Source of the DNA: Lacinutrix sp. Bg11-31
GTDB lineage: Bacteria > Bacteroidota > Bacteroidia > Flavobacteriales > Flavobacteriaceae
Direction of reading: 5' to 3'
Assembly: GCF_002831665.1 (NCBI RefSeq)
Contig: NZ_CP025118.1
Location: 2,108,001 to 2,172,000 of the forward strand
Length of the DNA: 64,000 nt
Positions 54,900 through 64,000 of this stretch are shown here, piece by piece. Numbering within the stretch: the stretch's first letter is position 1; each line of letters opens with the position of its first letter. Below the pieces are notes generated by a model. It had not been told where the DNA came from. It worked only from the letters and a program-made list of their open reading frames with translations, and searched no databases. Made by a program: the position numbers and the translations under genes.

Positions 54900-56249
54900 T
54901 TATAAAAATAATTTCTCCACTTCTTTTATAGACTTCGGCAAACAACAAACTACTATATAATCGCCTTCTTCAACAATAAAATCTCCTAAAGCAATTAAAC
55001 CTTTACCATCTCTAATAACACCTCCAATAATAGCAGAACGTGGAAATGAAATAGATTTAATTTGTTGATTACATATTTTAGAATCGCTCTTAACTCTAAA
55101 CTCTAACAACTCTGCATTCATGTTGTTAAGCTTAGTCATAGCTACAACCTCACCCTTACGTATGTATCTAAATATATTGTTTGCAGCAAGTAGTTTTTTA
55201 TTTACTAAAGTATCGATACCTATAGACTGAGATAACTCAAAATAATCCATGTTCTCTACTAAAGCAATTGTCTTTTTTACGCCTTTAGATTTAGCAACGA
55301 GACAAGACATAATATTAGTTTCAGAATTACCAGTAACCGAAATAAAAGCATCCATATCGCTTATGTTTTCTTCCTCTAACAATTCAACATTTCTTCCATC
55401 TCCATTAATAACTAATATTTTTTCTAATTCATCTGCAAGATCAAAAGCAACATCTCTATTACTTTCTATTAACTTAATATTAAAATGCTTTGAGCTTAAA
55501 TCTCGAGCTGTTTTATAACCAATTTTACTACCTCCAAGAATCATAACATCCTTAATAGTTGTATTGGCTTTACCTGTCATTTTACATAATTCATCTCCTC
55601 CTCCTGCACAAGTAATAAACACAACTGTATCACCTACTTGAAATTGAGTATCTCCTCTTGGAATAGTAGTGTATTGAGTTCCAAAACGCTGAATTGCAAT
55701 AGGCACAAAGTGAATTTCTGGAAAATATTGAGCTGCTTCTTTTACAGATTTTCCGACAAAAGAGGCTGTTTTAGATAAGTTTAAACTTACCATTGTTAGT
55801 GCTCCACCTTCAAACTCGTAACTTTCATTAAAAGCAGACTGATTTAACAGTAACTGAATTTCCGACGCAGCAAGTGCCTCGGGAGAAATAAGTTCGTCGA
55901 TACCTAAACGCGTAAAACCAACTTCCTCTTTATGTGTAATAAATTCGGTATTAGAGATACGTGCAATAGTACGCTTAGAACCCAATTGCTTGGCTAAAAC
56001 ACAAACCGTAATGTTTGTAGTCTCAGATGCAGTAACTGCAATAACAAGGTCACTACCTTCTACTCTTGCCTCTTTTAATATGGCAATAGAAGTAGCATCT
56101 CCTTTTAAAACTTTTATATCTAAATGATTGTCTGCATACGAGAGACTCGCTCTATCAGTATCTATTAACGTAATTTCCTGAGATTCGTAGGACAATAATT
56201 TTGCTAAATGAAATCCTACTTCACCAGCTCCAGCAATAATTATTTTCAT
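54900..56249 (-). CDS. trkA: Trk system regulatory protein TrkA
   Basis: A 449-residue cytoplasmic protein with two RCK units. Each has an NAD-binding Rossmann part (IIIAGAGEVGFHLAKLLS and VMILGGSKIGYKTARDLSS) and a TrkA-C domain (EFEGGALTMVSLNLSKTASFVG, EFRVKSDSKICNQQIKSIS). It gates TrkH in answer to nucleotides. It has a TACCTTTG -7 box 25 bases before the ATG and is divergent from ubiE. Confidence 0.94.
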   Translation of the reverse strand: MKIIIAGAGEVGFHLAKLLSYESQEITLIDTDRASLSYADNHLDIKVLKGDATSIAILKEARVEGSDLVIAVTASETTNITVCVLAKQLGSKRTIARISNTEFITHKEEVGFTRLGIDELISPEALAASEIQLLLNQSAFNESYEFEGGALTMVSLNLSKTASFVGKSVKEAAQYFPEIHFVPIAIQRFGTQYTTIPRGDTQFQVGDTVVFITCAGGGDELCKMTGKANTTIKDVMILGGSKIGYKTARDLSSKHFNIKLIESNRDVAFDLADELEKILVINGDGRNVELLEEENISDMDAFISVTGNSETNIMSCLVAKSKGVKKTIALVENMDYFELSQSIGIDTLVNKKLLAANNIFRYIRKGEVVAMTKLNNMNAELLEFRVKSDSKICNQQIKSISFPRSAIIGGVIRDGKGLIALGDFIVEEGDYIVVCCLPKSIKEVEKLFL

Positions 56250-56274
56250 TCTTTATTTTATATGAAAGGAATAG

Positions 56275-56282
56275 CAAAGGTA
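56275..56282 (-). promoter_or_regulatory. -7 element of trkA-trkH
   Basis: TACCTTTG on minus matches TAnnTTTG, 25 bases upstream of the ATG. Confidence 0.4.
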
Positions 56283-56326
56283 ATTAATTAATTGTTTTCA
56301 TGTTTCTTAAAGCATATACAATGTAT

Positions 56327-56334
56327 TATCTTTG
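56327..56334 (+). promoter_or_regulatory. -7 element of ubiE
   Basis: TATCTTTG matches TAnnTTTG and ends 13 bases before the TTG start of ubiE, so the leader would be very short. Confidence 0.45.
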
Positions 56335-56347
56335 AAAAAAAATTATT

Positions 56348-57076
56348 TTGAAAAAAGTAAATCCCTATAAAGACAGTAGTCTTGGTAAAAAAGAGCAGGT
56401 TACAAAAATGTTCGATACCATTTCTGGAGAGTACGATGGTTTAAATCGTGTAATCTCTTTTGGAATAGATATTAAATGGAGAAAAAAAGTAGTTGAAATA
56501 GTGAAAGCTACCAAACCAGAAAGTGTTTTAGATATTGCTACTGGAACTGGAGATTTAGCTATTAACCTTGCCGAAACTAGTGCCACAAAAATTATTGGTT
56601 TAGATATTAGTAGTGGTATGCTTGAAGTTGGAAAAACTAAAATAACGGCTAAAAATCTTGACAATAAAATTAAAATGATTATTGGAGACAGTGAAAATAT
56701 GCCTTTTGAAGATAATGCGTTCGATGCTATTACTGTTGCCTTTGGTGTTCGTAATTTTGAAACACTAGAAAAAGGATTAAAAGATATTTTACGTGTTTTA
56801 AAACCAGGCGGTACTTTTGTTATTCTTGAAACCTCTGTTCCAACAAAGTTTCCTTTTAAACAAGGTTATATGTTTCATTCTAAAATTATATTACCAACTG
56901 TTGGACGTTTGTTTTCTAAAGACAAAACTGCTTATAAATATTTAAGTGAAAGTGCCTCTATTTTTCCTTATGGTGAAGCACTAAACAATATTTTACGTAA
57001 TATTGGGTTTATAAATGTGAAAGATTTACCACAAACTTTTGGAGTGGCCACAATTTATACAGCATCAAAACAGTAA
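56348..57076 (+). CDS. ubiE: demethylmenaquinone methyltransferase (TTG start)
   Basis: A 242-residue SAM methyltransferase. Marks are [33 protein letters not shown], the SAM site [16 protein letters not shown] and the [15 protein letters not shown] signature of UbiE/MenG. It finishes menaquinone synthesis, the only quinone expected here. The start is TTG, because no ATG lies between the -7 box and the conserved [15 protein letters not shown]. It is followed by porT with a 1-base gap. Confidence 0.93.
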   Translation: MKKVNPYKDSSLGKKEQVTKMFDTISGEYDGLNRVISFGIDIKWRKKVVEIVKATKPESVLDIATGTGDLAINLAETSATKIIGLDISSGMLEVGKTKITAKNLDNKIKMIIGDSENMPFEDNAFDAITVAFGVRNFETLEKGLKDILRVLKPGGTFVILETSVPTKFPFKQGYMFHSKIILPTVGRLFSKDKTAYKYLSESASIFPYGEALNNILRNIGFINVKDLPQTFGVATIYTASKQ

Positions 57077-57077
57077 C

Positions 57078-57800
57078 ATGAGGAAACTAATTGCCCTATT
57101 TATATGTATTACAACAAGTACTGTGTGCTCAGCACAGCTATTTACTAGAGAAAAAGTACAGAATAACCAAAACATGGATAAGCAATCCTTAAGTTGGGGA
57201 TATTACTTTGGTACAAATAATTTAGATTACAAAATAGATTATAACGACAACAAAGGTGATATAGAAACAGTAAAATCCTTTGGTTTTAATGTTGGTTTGG
57301 TTGGAGATATTCGTGTAAACGATAATATTAATTTTAGACTTGAACCAGGTTTAATTATTTCTGCACGAACATTAAATTATCCTGAAAACTTTTTTGAAGG
57401 TATTCCTGCAGATGATTTAAATAAATCAGATTTTCTACGTGAAGTAAAGTCTACTTACATCTATATCCCTTTATTAATGAGGCTTTCTACAGACCGTATT
57501 AATAATTTTAAACCATTTATTACTTTAGGTATTGCGACGTCTTTAAATTTATCGAGTAACGAACAAAACCCTGAAGATAATAGTGGTGGCGAATTTAGAA
57601 CCACAAAAAGCACACAGTTTTATGATATTGGTTTTGGTATCGATTTTTATTTAGAATGGTTTAAATTCACACCATCTATTCGTGGTATTTTTGCTTTAAA
57701 CGATGAGCTGGTAAAAGATGTTGATCCTAACAGTCCTTGGACAGGAAATATTAATTCTATGAAAACGCGTGGGATTTTTATTAATTTCACTTTTAGGTAG
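57078..57800 (+). CDS. porT: PorT-like outer membrane protein (type IX secretion/gliding)
   Basis: A 240-residue outer membrane beta-barrel protein from MRKLIALFICITTSTVCSAQ, a signal peptide. The barrel has the pattern SFGFNVGLVGDIRVNDNINFRLEPGLIISARTL and ends in Phe-Arg (FINFTFR). PorT is part of the T9SS machinery, and the ubiE-porT adjacency is usual in flavobacteria. Two proteins with T9SS domains occur in this window. The family call is from synteny and barrel features. Confidence 0.8.
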   Translation: MRKLIALFICITTSTVCSAQLFTREKVQNNQNMDKQSLSWGYYFGTNNLDYKIDYNDNKGDIETVKSFGFNVGLVGDIRVNDNINFRLEPGLIISARTLNYPENFFEGIPADDLNKSDFLREVKSTYIYIPLLMRLSTDRINNFKPFITLGIATSLNLSSNEQNPEDNSGGEFRTTKSTQFYDIGFGIDFYLEWFKFTPSIRGIFALNDELVKDVDPNSPWTGNINSMKTRGIFINFTFR

Positions 57801-57834
57801 ATTTTAGTAATCTATATTCAGTGTATAACTCAAG

Positions 57835-57873
57835 AGATTGCCACATCGTTCCTGCATCACTTTTCGCAATGAC
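57835..57873 (+). repeat. AGATTGCCAC/CGCAATGAC-type repeat
   Basis: AGATTGCCACA (57835) and CGCAATGAC (to 57873) match the arms at 17422 and 18177. It lies between the convergent porT and trmH genes and could help end transcription. Confidence 0.6.
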
Positions 57874-57907
57874 GCTTCGAGTAAACCAACTTTAAGTGCT
57901 TTTTAAA

Positions 57908-58627
57908 TTAATTCCTTCTAAACTCACTTAACAAAATAGCAGTAGCTGTCGCTACATTTAAACTTTCAGTGGCTTGTAAATCGCCAAAACGCGGAATAGC
58001 AATTCGGCTTGTTACTTGTTTTTCTATAGCTTCAGAAATTCCATTCGCTTCATTTCCTAAAACTATAATACCTGCTTTTGGCAATTCACTTTTATAAACA
58101 TTTTTACCATCCATAAAAGCACCAAATATTGGCATTTCAGCTTCAGCTAAAAAAGTATTTAAATCTAAATAACTAATATTTACTCTAGTAATAGATCCCA
58201 TTGTGGCTTGCACAACTTTTGGGTTATAACAATCTACCGTTTCTTTACTACATACCAACTCTTTAATACCAAACCAATCGCATAATCTAATAATAGTACC
58301 CAAATTTCCAGGATCACGAATGCTATCTAAAGCCACTATTAAACCTTGATATTCACTATTTTTTTGTACTGGTATTTTAAAAACAGCCAACGCTTTATTT
58401 GGTGTCGTTAGAAAACTAATTTTCTTTAATTCAGTTTCTGTAATTAATGTTTCATTTTCGGTATGACTTTTGAAAGACTCTGTCGTAAATAAAAGATGTA
58501 ACCCTAAAGAAGAATCTAAAAGTTCGTTAATTACTTTTATACCTTCAGCAACAAAAAAACCGTCAGCAATTCTGTATTTTTTTTGTTTGAGACGCGTTAT
58601 TAATTTTATTTGGCTTTTTGATAGCAT
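57908..58627 (-). CDS. TrmH/SpoU family RNA 2'-O-methyltransferase
   Basis: A 239-residue SPOUT enzyme. The N-terminal substrate-binding part (KIKLITRLKQKKYRIADGFFVAEGIKVINELL) is followed by knot motifs: LDSIRDPGNLGTIIRLCDWFGI, VLGNEANGISEAI and RIPRFGDLQATESLNVATATAILL (IPRFGDLQATESLNV). It methylates a ribose in rRNA or tRNA; the site is unknown. It is divergent from tamL. Confidence 0.9.
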   Translation of the reverse strand: MLSKSQIKLITRLKQKKYRIADGFFVAEGIKVINELLDSSLGLHLLFTTESFKSHTENETLITETELKKISFLTTPNKALAVFKIPVQKNSEYQGLIVALDSIRDPGNLGTIIRLCDWFGIKELVCSKETVDCYNPKVVQATMGSITRVNISYLDLNTFLAEAEMPIFGAFMDGKNVYKSELPKAGIIVLGNEANGISEAIEKQVTSRIAIPRFGDLQATESLNVATATAILLSEFRRN

Positions 58628-58637
58628 TTAAAAAATG

Positions 58638-58645
58638 TATTTTTG
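58638..58645 (+). promoter_or_regulatory. -7 element of tamL
   Basis: TATTTTTG matches TAnnTTTG, 62 bases before the TTG start. Confidence 0.4.
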
Positions 58646-58707
58646 AATCTTAAGTGATTCAAATTAAAAGTTTAGAGTCGAAACAAATCCTTTTAAAGAC
58701 CGTTTAG

Positions 58708-61236
58708 TTGAAAATACAAGATTCAAAAATACTACTTATTATTTTAATTTTTGGTTTTCTAACCGCTTGTAACTCTGTTAGACGTATACCTGAAAACGCA
58801 CATTTATTAACTAAAACTGCAATTAAGGTAAACGATAAAAATGAAGAAAGCGAAGCTATAACTAACCTTATATACCAGAAACCAAACAACAGTATTCCTT
58901 ATACAAATATTAAAACAAGGCTTTATATTCATAATTTGGCACGACCAAATTTAGATTCTATTTTAAAAGCTAGAATTGCAAACAATCCAAAACGTACTGC
59001 GAGACAAATTAAATTTTTCTCTAAAAAACAGTTCGACCAGCGCATACAAAACAAGCTCAATTTTAATAATTGGCTTAAAAAAACAGGTGAAGCTCCTGTA
59101 GTTGTTAACGATACGCTTTCTGAAAAATCTATAAAAAGACTAGAAAATTATTATTATAATAATGGTTGGTTTGAAGTTAAAGCAGATTTTGAAACGACTA
59201 GAAACGACAACCAAAGAGCAGCTGTTACTTATAAAATATCCACTGGCAAACCTTATATAGTAGATTCTTTATCTACAAATATTATAACTCCAGTTATAGA
59301 CTCGTTATACCAAAGTACATTAAGTAAATCTCTAATAAAACCTAATACTCAATATCGTACTAATGATTTTATAGAAGAGCGAGATCGCATAACAGAAACA
59401 CTGAGAAATTCTGGAGTTTATCATTTTTCTCAAGACAATGTTTTGTTTAAAATGGATAGTATAGGTAAAACGAAAAAGGTAAATATAGAATTATACATAA
59501 GTGAGAAACCAATTAGACAGGAAGACACAACATTGTACGAGCCTTTTAAAATATATAAGGTAAAAGATGTAAATATCTATACTGATAATTCTTTCGAAAA
59601 TAAAGACAAAATTTTCACAGATTCAACAATTCATAATGGTTTTAATATTTATAGCAAAGAAAAGCTACGCTACAGCCCTAAAATGTTAACCAATGCCATT
59701 TTTATTAAGCCAAAAACTCTTTTTCGAGATAAAAACAAACCATTAACATCAAGAAGAATTAGTAACCTAAAAACTTTTAAATATCCAAAAATAGATTATA
59801 TAGTAAACGACGCAGACACCACATTAACTGCTAATGTATATTTAACACCATTAAAGAAATTTGGTTTAGATTTTAGAGCCGAAGCATCCCAAAGCAACAT
59901 ACAAACTATTGGCTTTTCTTTAAACCCAAGTGTTTTAATGCGTAATGTTTTTAAAGGAGCCGAAACGTTAGAGCTTTCTGGAATTGCCTCTATTGGCGCT
60001 TCTAAAGATGGATCTAATGAACGCGATCAGTTTTTCGATATTAATGAGATTGGTGCCAATTTAAGATTAACTATTCCGCGATTATTTTCCCCTATCAATA
60101 CAACAAAAATAATCCCAAGTTCTATGTTTCCCGAAACACGAATTAGTTTAGCGACCACAAGCCAAACTAATGTTGGTTTAGATAAGCAAACAGCTACAGG
60201 AACATTTAACTACAGATGGTTTCCCAACAATAAAGTAACTAACAAACTAGATTTGTTTAATATTCAGTTTGTAAAAAACTTAAATGTTGACAATTATTTT
60301 AATGTTTACGAAAGCGCTTTTAACACCTTAAATGATATAGCAATAAATTCTGGTTTTATAAATACTGATGAGCGTTTAGGACTTCCAGAACAAGCCAGCC
60401 AATTTATAGCAAATGTAATTGCTGGAACTAATGATGTTAGTTCAGACGACTTTCAAACTGTAAATTCTATAAAAGAAAGGAAAGAAAGACTAACCGAAGA
60501 CAACCTTATACTCGCAACAAATTTTAGTTTTACTAAAGACAGTCGCGATAATTTATTCGACAACGATTTCTCTATTTTCAGGTTAAAATTAGAACTTGCA
60601 GGAAATGTTTTTTCAGCGACTTCAAATATTTTAGGTCTTCAAAAAAACAACAATGATAAATACGAGTTGTTTAACGTTGCATTTTCACAATACGTAAAAA
60701 CAGAACTAGACTATGTTAAGTATTGGGATTTTGGTAATAAAAATGTGATCGCAATGCGCGCCTTTTTTGGAATTGCAATTCCTTATGGAAACTCTACAAA
60801 TATTCCATTTTCTAAAAGTTTCTTTAGTGGTGGAGCAAACGACAATCGTGCTTGGTCTGCTTATAATTTAGGCCCTGGAAGTACACAATCTGTAAACGAG
60901 TTTAACGAAGCAAACATGAAAATTGCTTTAAGTGCCGAAAATCGTTTTAATCTTTTTGGAGCTTTAAATGGCGCATTTTTTATAGACGCTGGAAACATTT
61001 GGAATGTACTTGACGATGTTGAAGACGATGCTGCAACTTTTAATTCGCTTTCTTCTATTAAAGATATTGCCATTGGTTCTGGATTTGGATTTAGATACGA
61101 TTTTAATTTCTTCATCTTAAGAGGAGATATTGGCTTTAAAACTTACGATCCTTCTTATGGAGATAATAACCGTTGGTTTAACGATTATAATTTCGCAAAT
61201 GCAGCCTACAACATAGGTATTAACTATCCTTTTTAG
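58708..61236 (+). CDS. tamL: TamL/BamA-type outer membrane protein, lipoprotein (TTG start)
   Basis: An 842-residue Omp85 family protein with a lipoprotein signal (LLIILIFGFLTAC, Cys21), as in Bacteroidota TamL. POTRA-like repeats lie in about 25-370, and the barrel ends in Phe (INYPF). It acts in outer membrane protein or lipid assembly, with a TamB partner elsewhere. The start is TTG, directly preceded by an in-frame TAG, so no longer start exists. It is followed by fba 117 bases later. Confidence 0.9.
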   Translation: MKIQDSKILLIILIFGFLTACNSVRRIPENAHLLTKTAIKVNDKNEESEAITNLIYQKPNNSIPYTNIKTRLYIHNLARPNLDSILKARIANNPKRTARQIKFFSKKQFDQRIQNKLNFNNWLKKTGEAPVVVNDTLSEKSIKRLENYYYNNGWFEVKADFETTRNDNQRAAVTYKISTGKPYIVDSLSTNIITPVIDSLYQSTLSKSLIKPNTQYRTNDFIEERDRITETLRNSGVYHFSQDNVLFKMDSIGKTKKVNIELYISEKPIRQEDTTLYEPFKIYKVKDVNIYTDNSFENKDKIFTDSTIHNGFNIYSKEKLRYSPKMLTNAIFIKPKTLFRDKNKPLTSRRISNLKTFKYPKIDYIVNDADTTLTANVYLTPLKKFGLDFRAEASQSNIQTIGFSLNPSVLMRNVFKGAETLELSGIASIGASKDGSNERDQFFDINEIGANLRLTIPRLFSPINTTKIIPSSMFPETRISLATTSQTNVGLDKQTATGTFNYRWFPNNKVTNKLDLFNIQFVKNLNVDNYFNVYESAFNTLNDIAINSGFINTDERLGLPEQASQFIANVIAGTNDVSSDDFQTVNSIKERKERLTEDNLILATNFSFTKDSRDNLFDNDFSIFRLKLELAGNVFSATSNILGLQKNNNDKYELFNVAFSQYVKTELDYVKYWDFGNKNVIAMRAFFGIAIPYGNSTNIPFSKSFFSGGANDNRAWSAYNLGPGSTQSVNEFNEANMKIALSAENRFNLFGALNGAFFIDAGNIWNVLDDVEDDAATFNSLSSIKDIAIGSGFGFRYDFNFFILRGDIGFKTYDPSYGDNNRWFNDYNFANAAYNIGINYPF

Positions 61237-61314
61237 ACTTTAATTTCTTGAGTTATACTACATCGTTTTCGCTATTTTATTGATGATTTTAATAAAAAAT
61301 ATTCAAATTTTGTT

Positions 61315-61322
61315 TACTTTTG
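61315..61322 (+). promoter_or_regulatory. -7 element of fbaA
   Basis: TACTTTTG matches TAnnTTTG, 31 bases before the ATG. No clear -33 box. Confidence 0.45.
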
Positions 61323-61353
61323 ATGTTCAATTTTCAACTAAAACATTAGATAA

Positions 61354-62421
61354 ATGTCACATAACATAAAACCAGGAGTAGCTACAGGGAAAGAAGTACA
61401 AGCGATTTTTAAATTAGCAAAAGAAAAAGGCTTTGCTTTACCAGCAGTTAATGTTGTTGGCTCAAACACAATTAATGGTGTTTTAGAAACTGCAGCAGCT
61501 TTAAATGCTCCAGTAATTATTCAGTTTTCAAATGGAGGAGGCGTTTTTAATGCAGGAAAAGGTTTAAGTAACGAGAACCAAAAAGCAGCAATTGCAGGTT
61601 CTATTGCTGGAGCAAAACATGTACATTTAATGGCAGAAGCTTATGGAGTTCCTGTAATTTTACATACAGATCATGCAGCAAAAAAACTATTACCTTGGAT
61701 TGACGGTTTGTTAGACGCAAGTGAAAAACATTTTGCTGAAACTGGTAAGTCTCTTTATAGTTCTCACATGATTGATTTAAGTGAAGAGCCACTTGAAGAA
61801 AACATAGAAATCTGTAAAACATACCTTGAGCGCATGAGCAAAATGGGAATGACTTTAGAAATTGAACTTGGAATCACTGGTGGTGAAGAAGATGGTGTAG
61901 ACAATAGTGATGTAGACGAGTCTAAGCTATACACGCAACCAGAAGAAGTAGCTTATGCATACGAAGAGTTAAGCAAAGTAAGCGATCAATTTACAATTGC
62001 AGCAGCTTTTGGAAACGTTCATGGTGTTTATAAGCCCGGAAACGTAAAATTAACACCAAAAATTTTAAAGAACTCTCAAGAATATATTTCTAAAAAATAT
62101 GGTGTTGAGCACAATCATATCGATTTTGTTTTTCATGGTGGATCTGGTTCTACAGAAGCAGAAATTCAAGAAGCAATTGGATATGGTGTTATTAAAATGA
62201 ATATTGATACAGACATGCAATATGCATTTATGACTGGTGTTCGCGATTATATGGGAGAAAAATCTGAATATCTTAAATCTCAAATTGGCTCACCAGATGG
62301 TCCAGAATCTCCAAACAAAAAACATTACGATCCAAGAAAATGGTTAAGAGCAGGAGAAATTACATTTGTAGAGCGTCTTAAAAAAGCTTTCGAAGACTTA
62401 AACAATGTGAATACATTGTAA
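61354..62421 (+). CDS. fbaA: fructose-bisphosphate aldolase, class II
   Basis: A 355-residue class IIA aldolase. Zinc ligands and active-site parts are LHTDHAAKK, EIELGITGGEEDG, AFGNVHGVYKPG, FHGGSGST and KMNIDTDMQYAF. It cleaves fructose 1,6-bisphosphate in glycolysis. It has its own promoter box and a terminator. Confidence 0.96.
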   Translation: MSHNIKPGVATGKEVQAIFKLAKEKGFALPAVNVVGSNTINGVLETAAALNAPVIIQFSNGGGVFNAGKGLSNENQKAAIAGSIAGAKHVHLMAEAYGVPVILHTDHAAKKLLPWIDGLLDASEKHFAETGKSLYSSHMIDLSEEPLEENIEICKTYLERMSKMGMTLEIELGITGGEEDGVDNSDVDESKLYTQPEEVAYAYEELSKVSDQFTIAAAFGNVHGVYKPGNVKLTPKILKNSQEYISKKYGVEHNHIDFVFHGGSGSTEAEIQEAIGYGVIKMNIDTDMQYAFMTGVRDYMGEKSEYLKSQIGSPDGPESPNKKHYDPRKWLRAGEITFVERLKKAFEDLNNVNTL

Positions 62422-62440
62422 TTAATAAAAATATTATTTT

Positions 62441-62477
62441 AAATCCCATTTTAACGCTGTTAGATTGGGATTTTTCA
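62441..62477 (+). terminator. rho-independent terminator
   Basis: AAATCCCA (62441-62448) pairs with TGGGATTT (62466-62473) and T's follow, 20 bases after the fbaA stop. Confidence 0.75.
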
Positions 62478-62516
62478 TTTAAAAAGCAAAGTACTACGAT
62501 ATAGCGATACCAAATG

Positions 62517-62547
62517 TTGAGTTGTATCAATAAAAATAGTAATTTTG
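62517..62547 (+). promoter_or_regulatory. promoter of accD
   Basis: TTG (62517-62519), 20 bases, then TAATTTTG (62540-62547). Both boxes fit the Bacteroidota consensus. The leader to the ATG is about 85 bases. Confidence 0.5.
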
Positions 62548-62638
62548 TCATCTTGTGTTATCACAAAACCCGAAAACTAACTAATAGCAACTATTCTAGT
62601 TTATTCTAGAATTACAAACTAAAAAAAAGTAAATCAAT

Positions 62639-63496
62639 ATGGCTTGGTTTAAAAGAAAAGATAAAGGAATACAAACTTCTACTGAAGACAAAAAAGACAT
62701 ACCAAAAGGATTATGGTATAAGTCTCCTACTGGAAAAGTTGTAGATTCTGAAGAATTAGCAAAAAATTTCTACGTAAGTCCAGAAGATGGCTACCACGTA
62801 AGAATTGGAAGCAAAGAGTACTTCGAAATATTATTTGACGACAACAAATTTAAAGAGTTAGACAAAGATTTGTCTTCTAAAGACCCTTTAAAATTTGTGG
62901 ACACCAAAAAATATCCAGACCGTTTAAAAGCGGCTCAAGAAAAAACTAAACTAACAGATGCGGTACGATGTGCTGTTGGCAAATCTAAAGGTAAAGACTT
63001 AGTTATTGCAGCTATGGATTTTGCGTTTATTGGTGGCTCTATGGGCTCTGTTGTAGGAGAAAAAATTGCTCGTGCTGCAGATTACGCTTTAAAAAACAAA
63101 TTACCTTTCATGATTATTTCAAAATCTGGAGGCGCAAGAATGATGGAAGCAGCTTTGTCTTTAATGCAATTAGCAAAAACATCTGTTAAATTAGCACAAC
63201 TTGCAGATGCTGGTTTACCATACATTTCGCTTTCTACAGACCCAACTACCGGAGGAACTACAGCTTCTTTTGCAATGTTAGGAGATATAAATATTGCAGA
63301 ACCTGGTGCATTAATTGGATTTGCAGGACCTAGAATTGTTAGAGATACTACAGGAAAAGAATTACCAGAAGGATTCCAAACATCTGAATTTTTATTAGAA
63401 CATGGCTTCCTAGATTTTATTACACTTCGTAAAGACTTAAAAAATAGAGTTAATTTATATATCGATTTAATAACGAATCAGCCTTTAAGAGCTTAG
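62639..63496 (+). CDS. accD: acetyl-CoA carboxylase carboxyltransferase subunit beta
   Basis: A 285-residue AccD with crotonase-fold marks: [48 protein letters not shown] and [23 protein letters not shown] (as [14 protein letters not shown]). The N-terminal zinc ribbon is changed: [36 protein letters not shown] has no Cys at the four places that bind zinc in E. coli AccD. Similar loss is, to my knowledge, usual in flavobacteria. It acts in malonyl-CoA synthesis with AccA. Confidence 0.93.
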   Translation: MAWFKRKDKGIQTSTEDKKDIPKGLWYKSPTGKVVDSEELAKNFYVSPEDGYHVRIGSKEYFEILFDDNKFKELDKDLSSKDPLKFVDTKKYPDRLKAAQEKTKLTDAVRCAVGKSKGKDLVIAAMDFAFIGGSMGSVVGEKIARAADYALKNKLPFMIISKSGGARMMEAALSLMQLAKTSVKLAQLADAGLPYISLSTDPTTGGTTASFAMLGDINIAEPGALIGFAGPRIVRDTTGKELPEGFQTSEFLLEHGFLDFITLRKDLKNRVNLYIDLITNQPLRA

Positions 63497-63515
63497 AATT
63501 TATTAAAAAAGTACA

Positions 63516-63552
63516 AACCTCACAAGCTTAAAAAAATTTGTGAGGTTTTTTT
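63516..63552. terminator. bidirectional rho-independent terminator
   Basis: AACCTCACAA (63516-63525) pairs with TTGTGAGGTT (63538-63547) with T's after. It serves accD and the kinase on minus. Confidence 0.8.
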
Positions 63553-64000
63553 ATGCCTCTTTTAAATAAACATTAAAAGAAGTGCCTTGATTAAGCACAC
63601 TTTTAACTGTTACTTTTCCACCTAAAGATTCTATTTGATTTTTGGTAATAAACAAACCTAGACCCTTAGAATCAATATGGTTATGGAATGTTTCATATAA
63701 AGAAAACAATCTATCTTCATATAATTCTAGATCTATACCTAAGCCACTATCTGTAATAGTTAATAATACAAACTCGTTTTTAACTTTTTCACTTAGAGTT
63801 ATTTTGTACTGTCTTTCATCAGATTTATACTTTCTACAATTTGTTAGAAAATTAAGCAGGATACCAATAACTAAAAGAGATTCATCGACTTTATTTTCTA
63901 TAATGTTAAAAGTAGTATTTAGCTAAAACACTAACATTGTGTAGTGCACTTTTTACAAAACTATTAAGATTAATAGCTTTTAACTTAGACTTATCATACC
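63551..64000 (-). pseudogene. histidine kinase, C-terminal part, frameshifted
   Basis: The minus strand encodes an HATPase domain: ESLLVIGILLNFLTNCRKY (N-box), ITDSGLGIDL (G1), KGLGLFITKNQIESLGG (G2) and NQGTSFNVYLKEA at the end, stop at 63551-63553. Upstream the frame is shut by a TAG at 63923-63925. The expected preceding part (KLKAINLNSFVKSALHNVSVLA) is in another frame that reads off the window edge and ends at TAA 63906-63908. One extra A in an AAA at 63918-63920 would explain this. Either the gene is broken or the read has an indel. Confidence 0.65.

Noticed and set aside
1..64000. CRISPR arrays, tRNAs, rRNAs, insertion sequences, prophage
   Set aside because: No regular direct repeats with spacers, no tRNA cloverleaf ends, no transposase or phage genes were seen. 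A computed search with dedicated tools would be decisive.

Overview
The window is chromosomal DNA of a marine-type member of the Bacteroidota, most likely a Flavobacteriaceae species. This rests on low GC, the TAnnTTTG type of -7 promoter element, type IX secretion (T9SS) sorting domains at protein ends, PorT- and TamL-like proteins, flavobacterial forms of AccD and MurC/Mpl, and gene neighbourhoods such as ubiE-porT-trmH-tamL. I see no tRNA, rRNA, CRISPR array, insertion sequence or prophage. No stretch longer than 300 bases lacks a gene.

Layout. 1-3.6 kb: the 3' end of a T9SS-secreted adhesin-like protein, an Mpl-type muropeptide ligase and a TPR protein. 3.7-14.4 kb: a giant alpha-2-macroglobulin with an inserted SusC-like segment, an unknown exported protein, DoxX, TatA and a subtilisin-like lipoprotein. 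14.4-26.4 kb, minus strand: a kynurenine catabolic cluster (kynureninase, KMO, 3-hydroxyanthranilate dioxygenase, ACMSD, aminomuconate-semialdehyde dehydrogenase, RidA-type deaminase). It also contains an SDR, a CrtO-like membrane protein, two lipoproteins and an O-methyltransferase, and ends in a HipA-like kinase/DUF3037 pair. Together the enzymes would take L-kynurenine to 4-oxalocrotonate. Tryptophan dioxygenase and kynurenine formamidase are not in the window. 26.5-33 kb: a methyltransferase, a T9SS-secreted N-formylglutamate-amidohydrolase-like protein, MsrA, a coiled-coil protein, Nif3 and LpxK. 33-45.8 kb: a hybrid histidine kinase, GAPDH, lipoyl synthase, two ECF sigma factors (one with an anti-sigma factor), a glycosyltransferase, a broken aquaporin gene, MurB, an aminotransferase and a PDZ aspartyl protease. 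45.9-64 kb: housekeeping genes (ValRS, pyrophosphatase, RsmG, desaturase, aminotransferase, TrkH/TrkA, UbiE, PorT, TrmH, TamL, class II aldolase, AccD), then the 3' end of a frameshifted histidine kinase.

The clearest unexplained structure is a family of small hairpin repeats concentrated in the kynurenine cluster. Three catabolic genes (ACMSD, the aldehyde dehydrogenase and the RidA-type deaminase) each have such a hairpin ending only 5-7 bases before the ATG, with nearly identical flanks. Two other dispersed repeat types occur next to each other at two separate sites. Other points of note are single-base lesions at both ends of aqpZ, a perfect 21-bp inverted repeat before doxX, a probably leaderless tatA mRNA, and TTG starts for both ECF sigma factors. 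All functions are inferred by reading the sequence; no database search was run.
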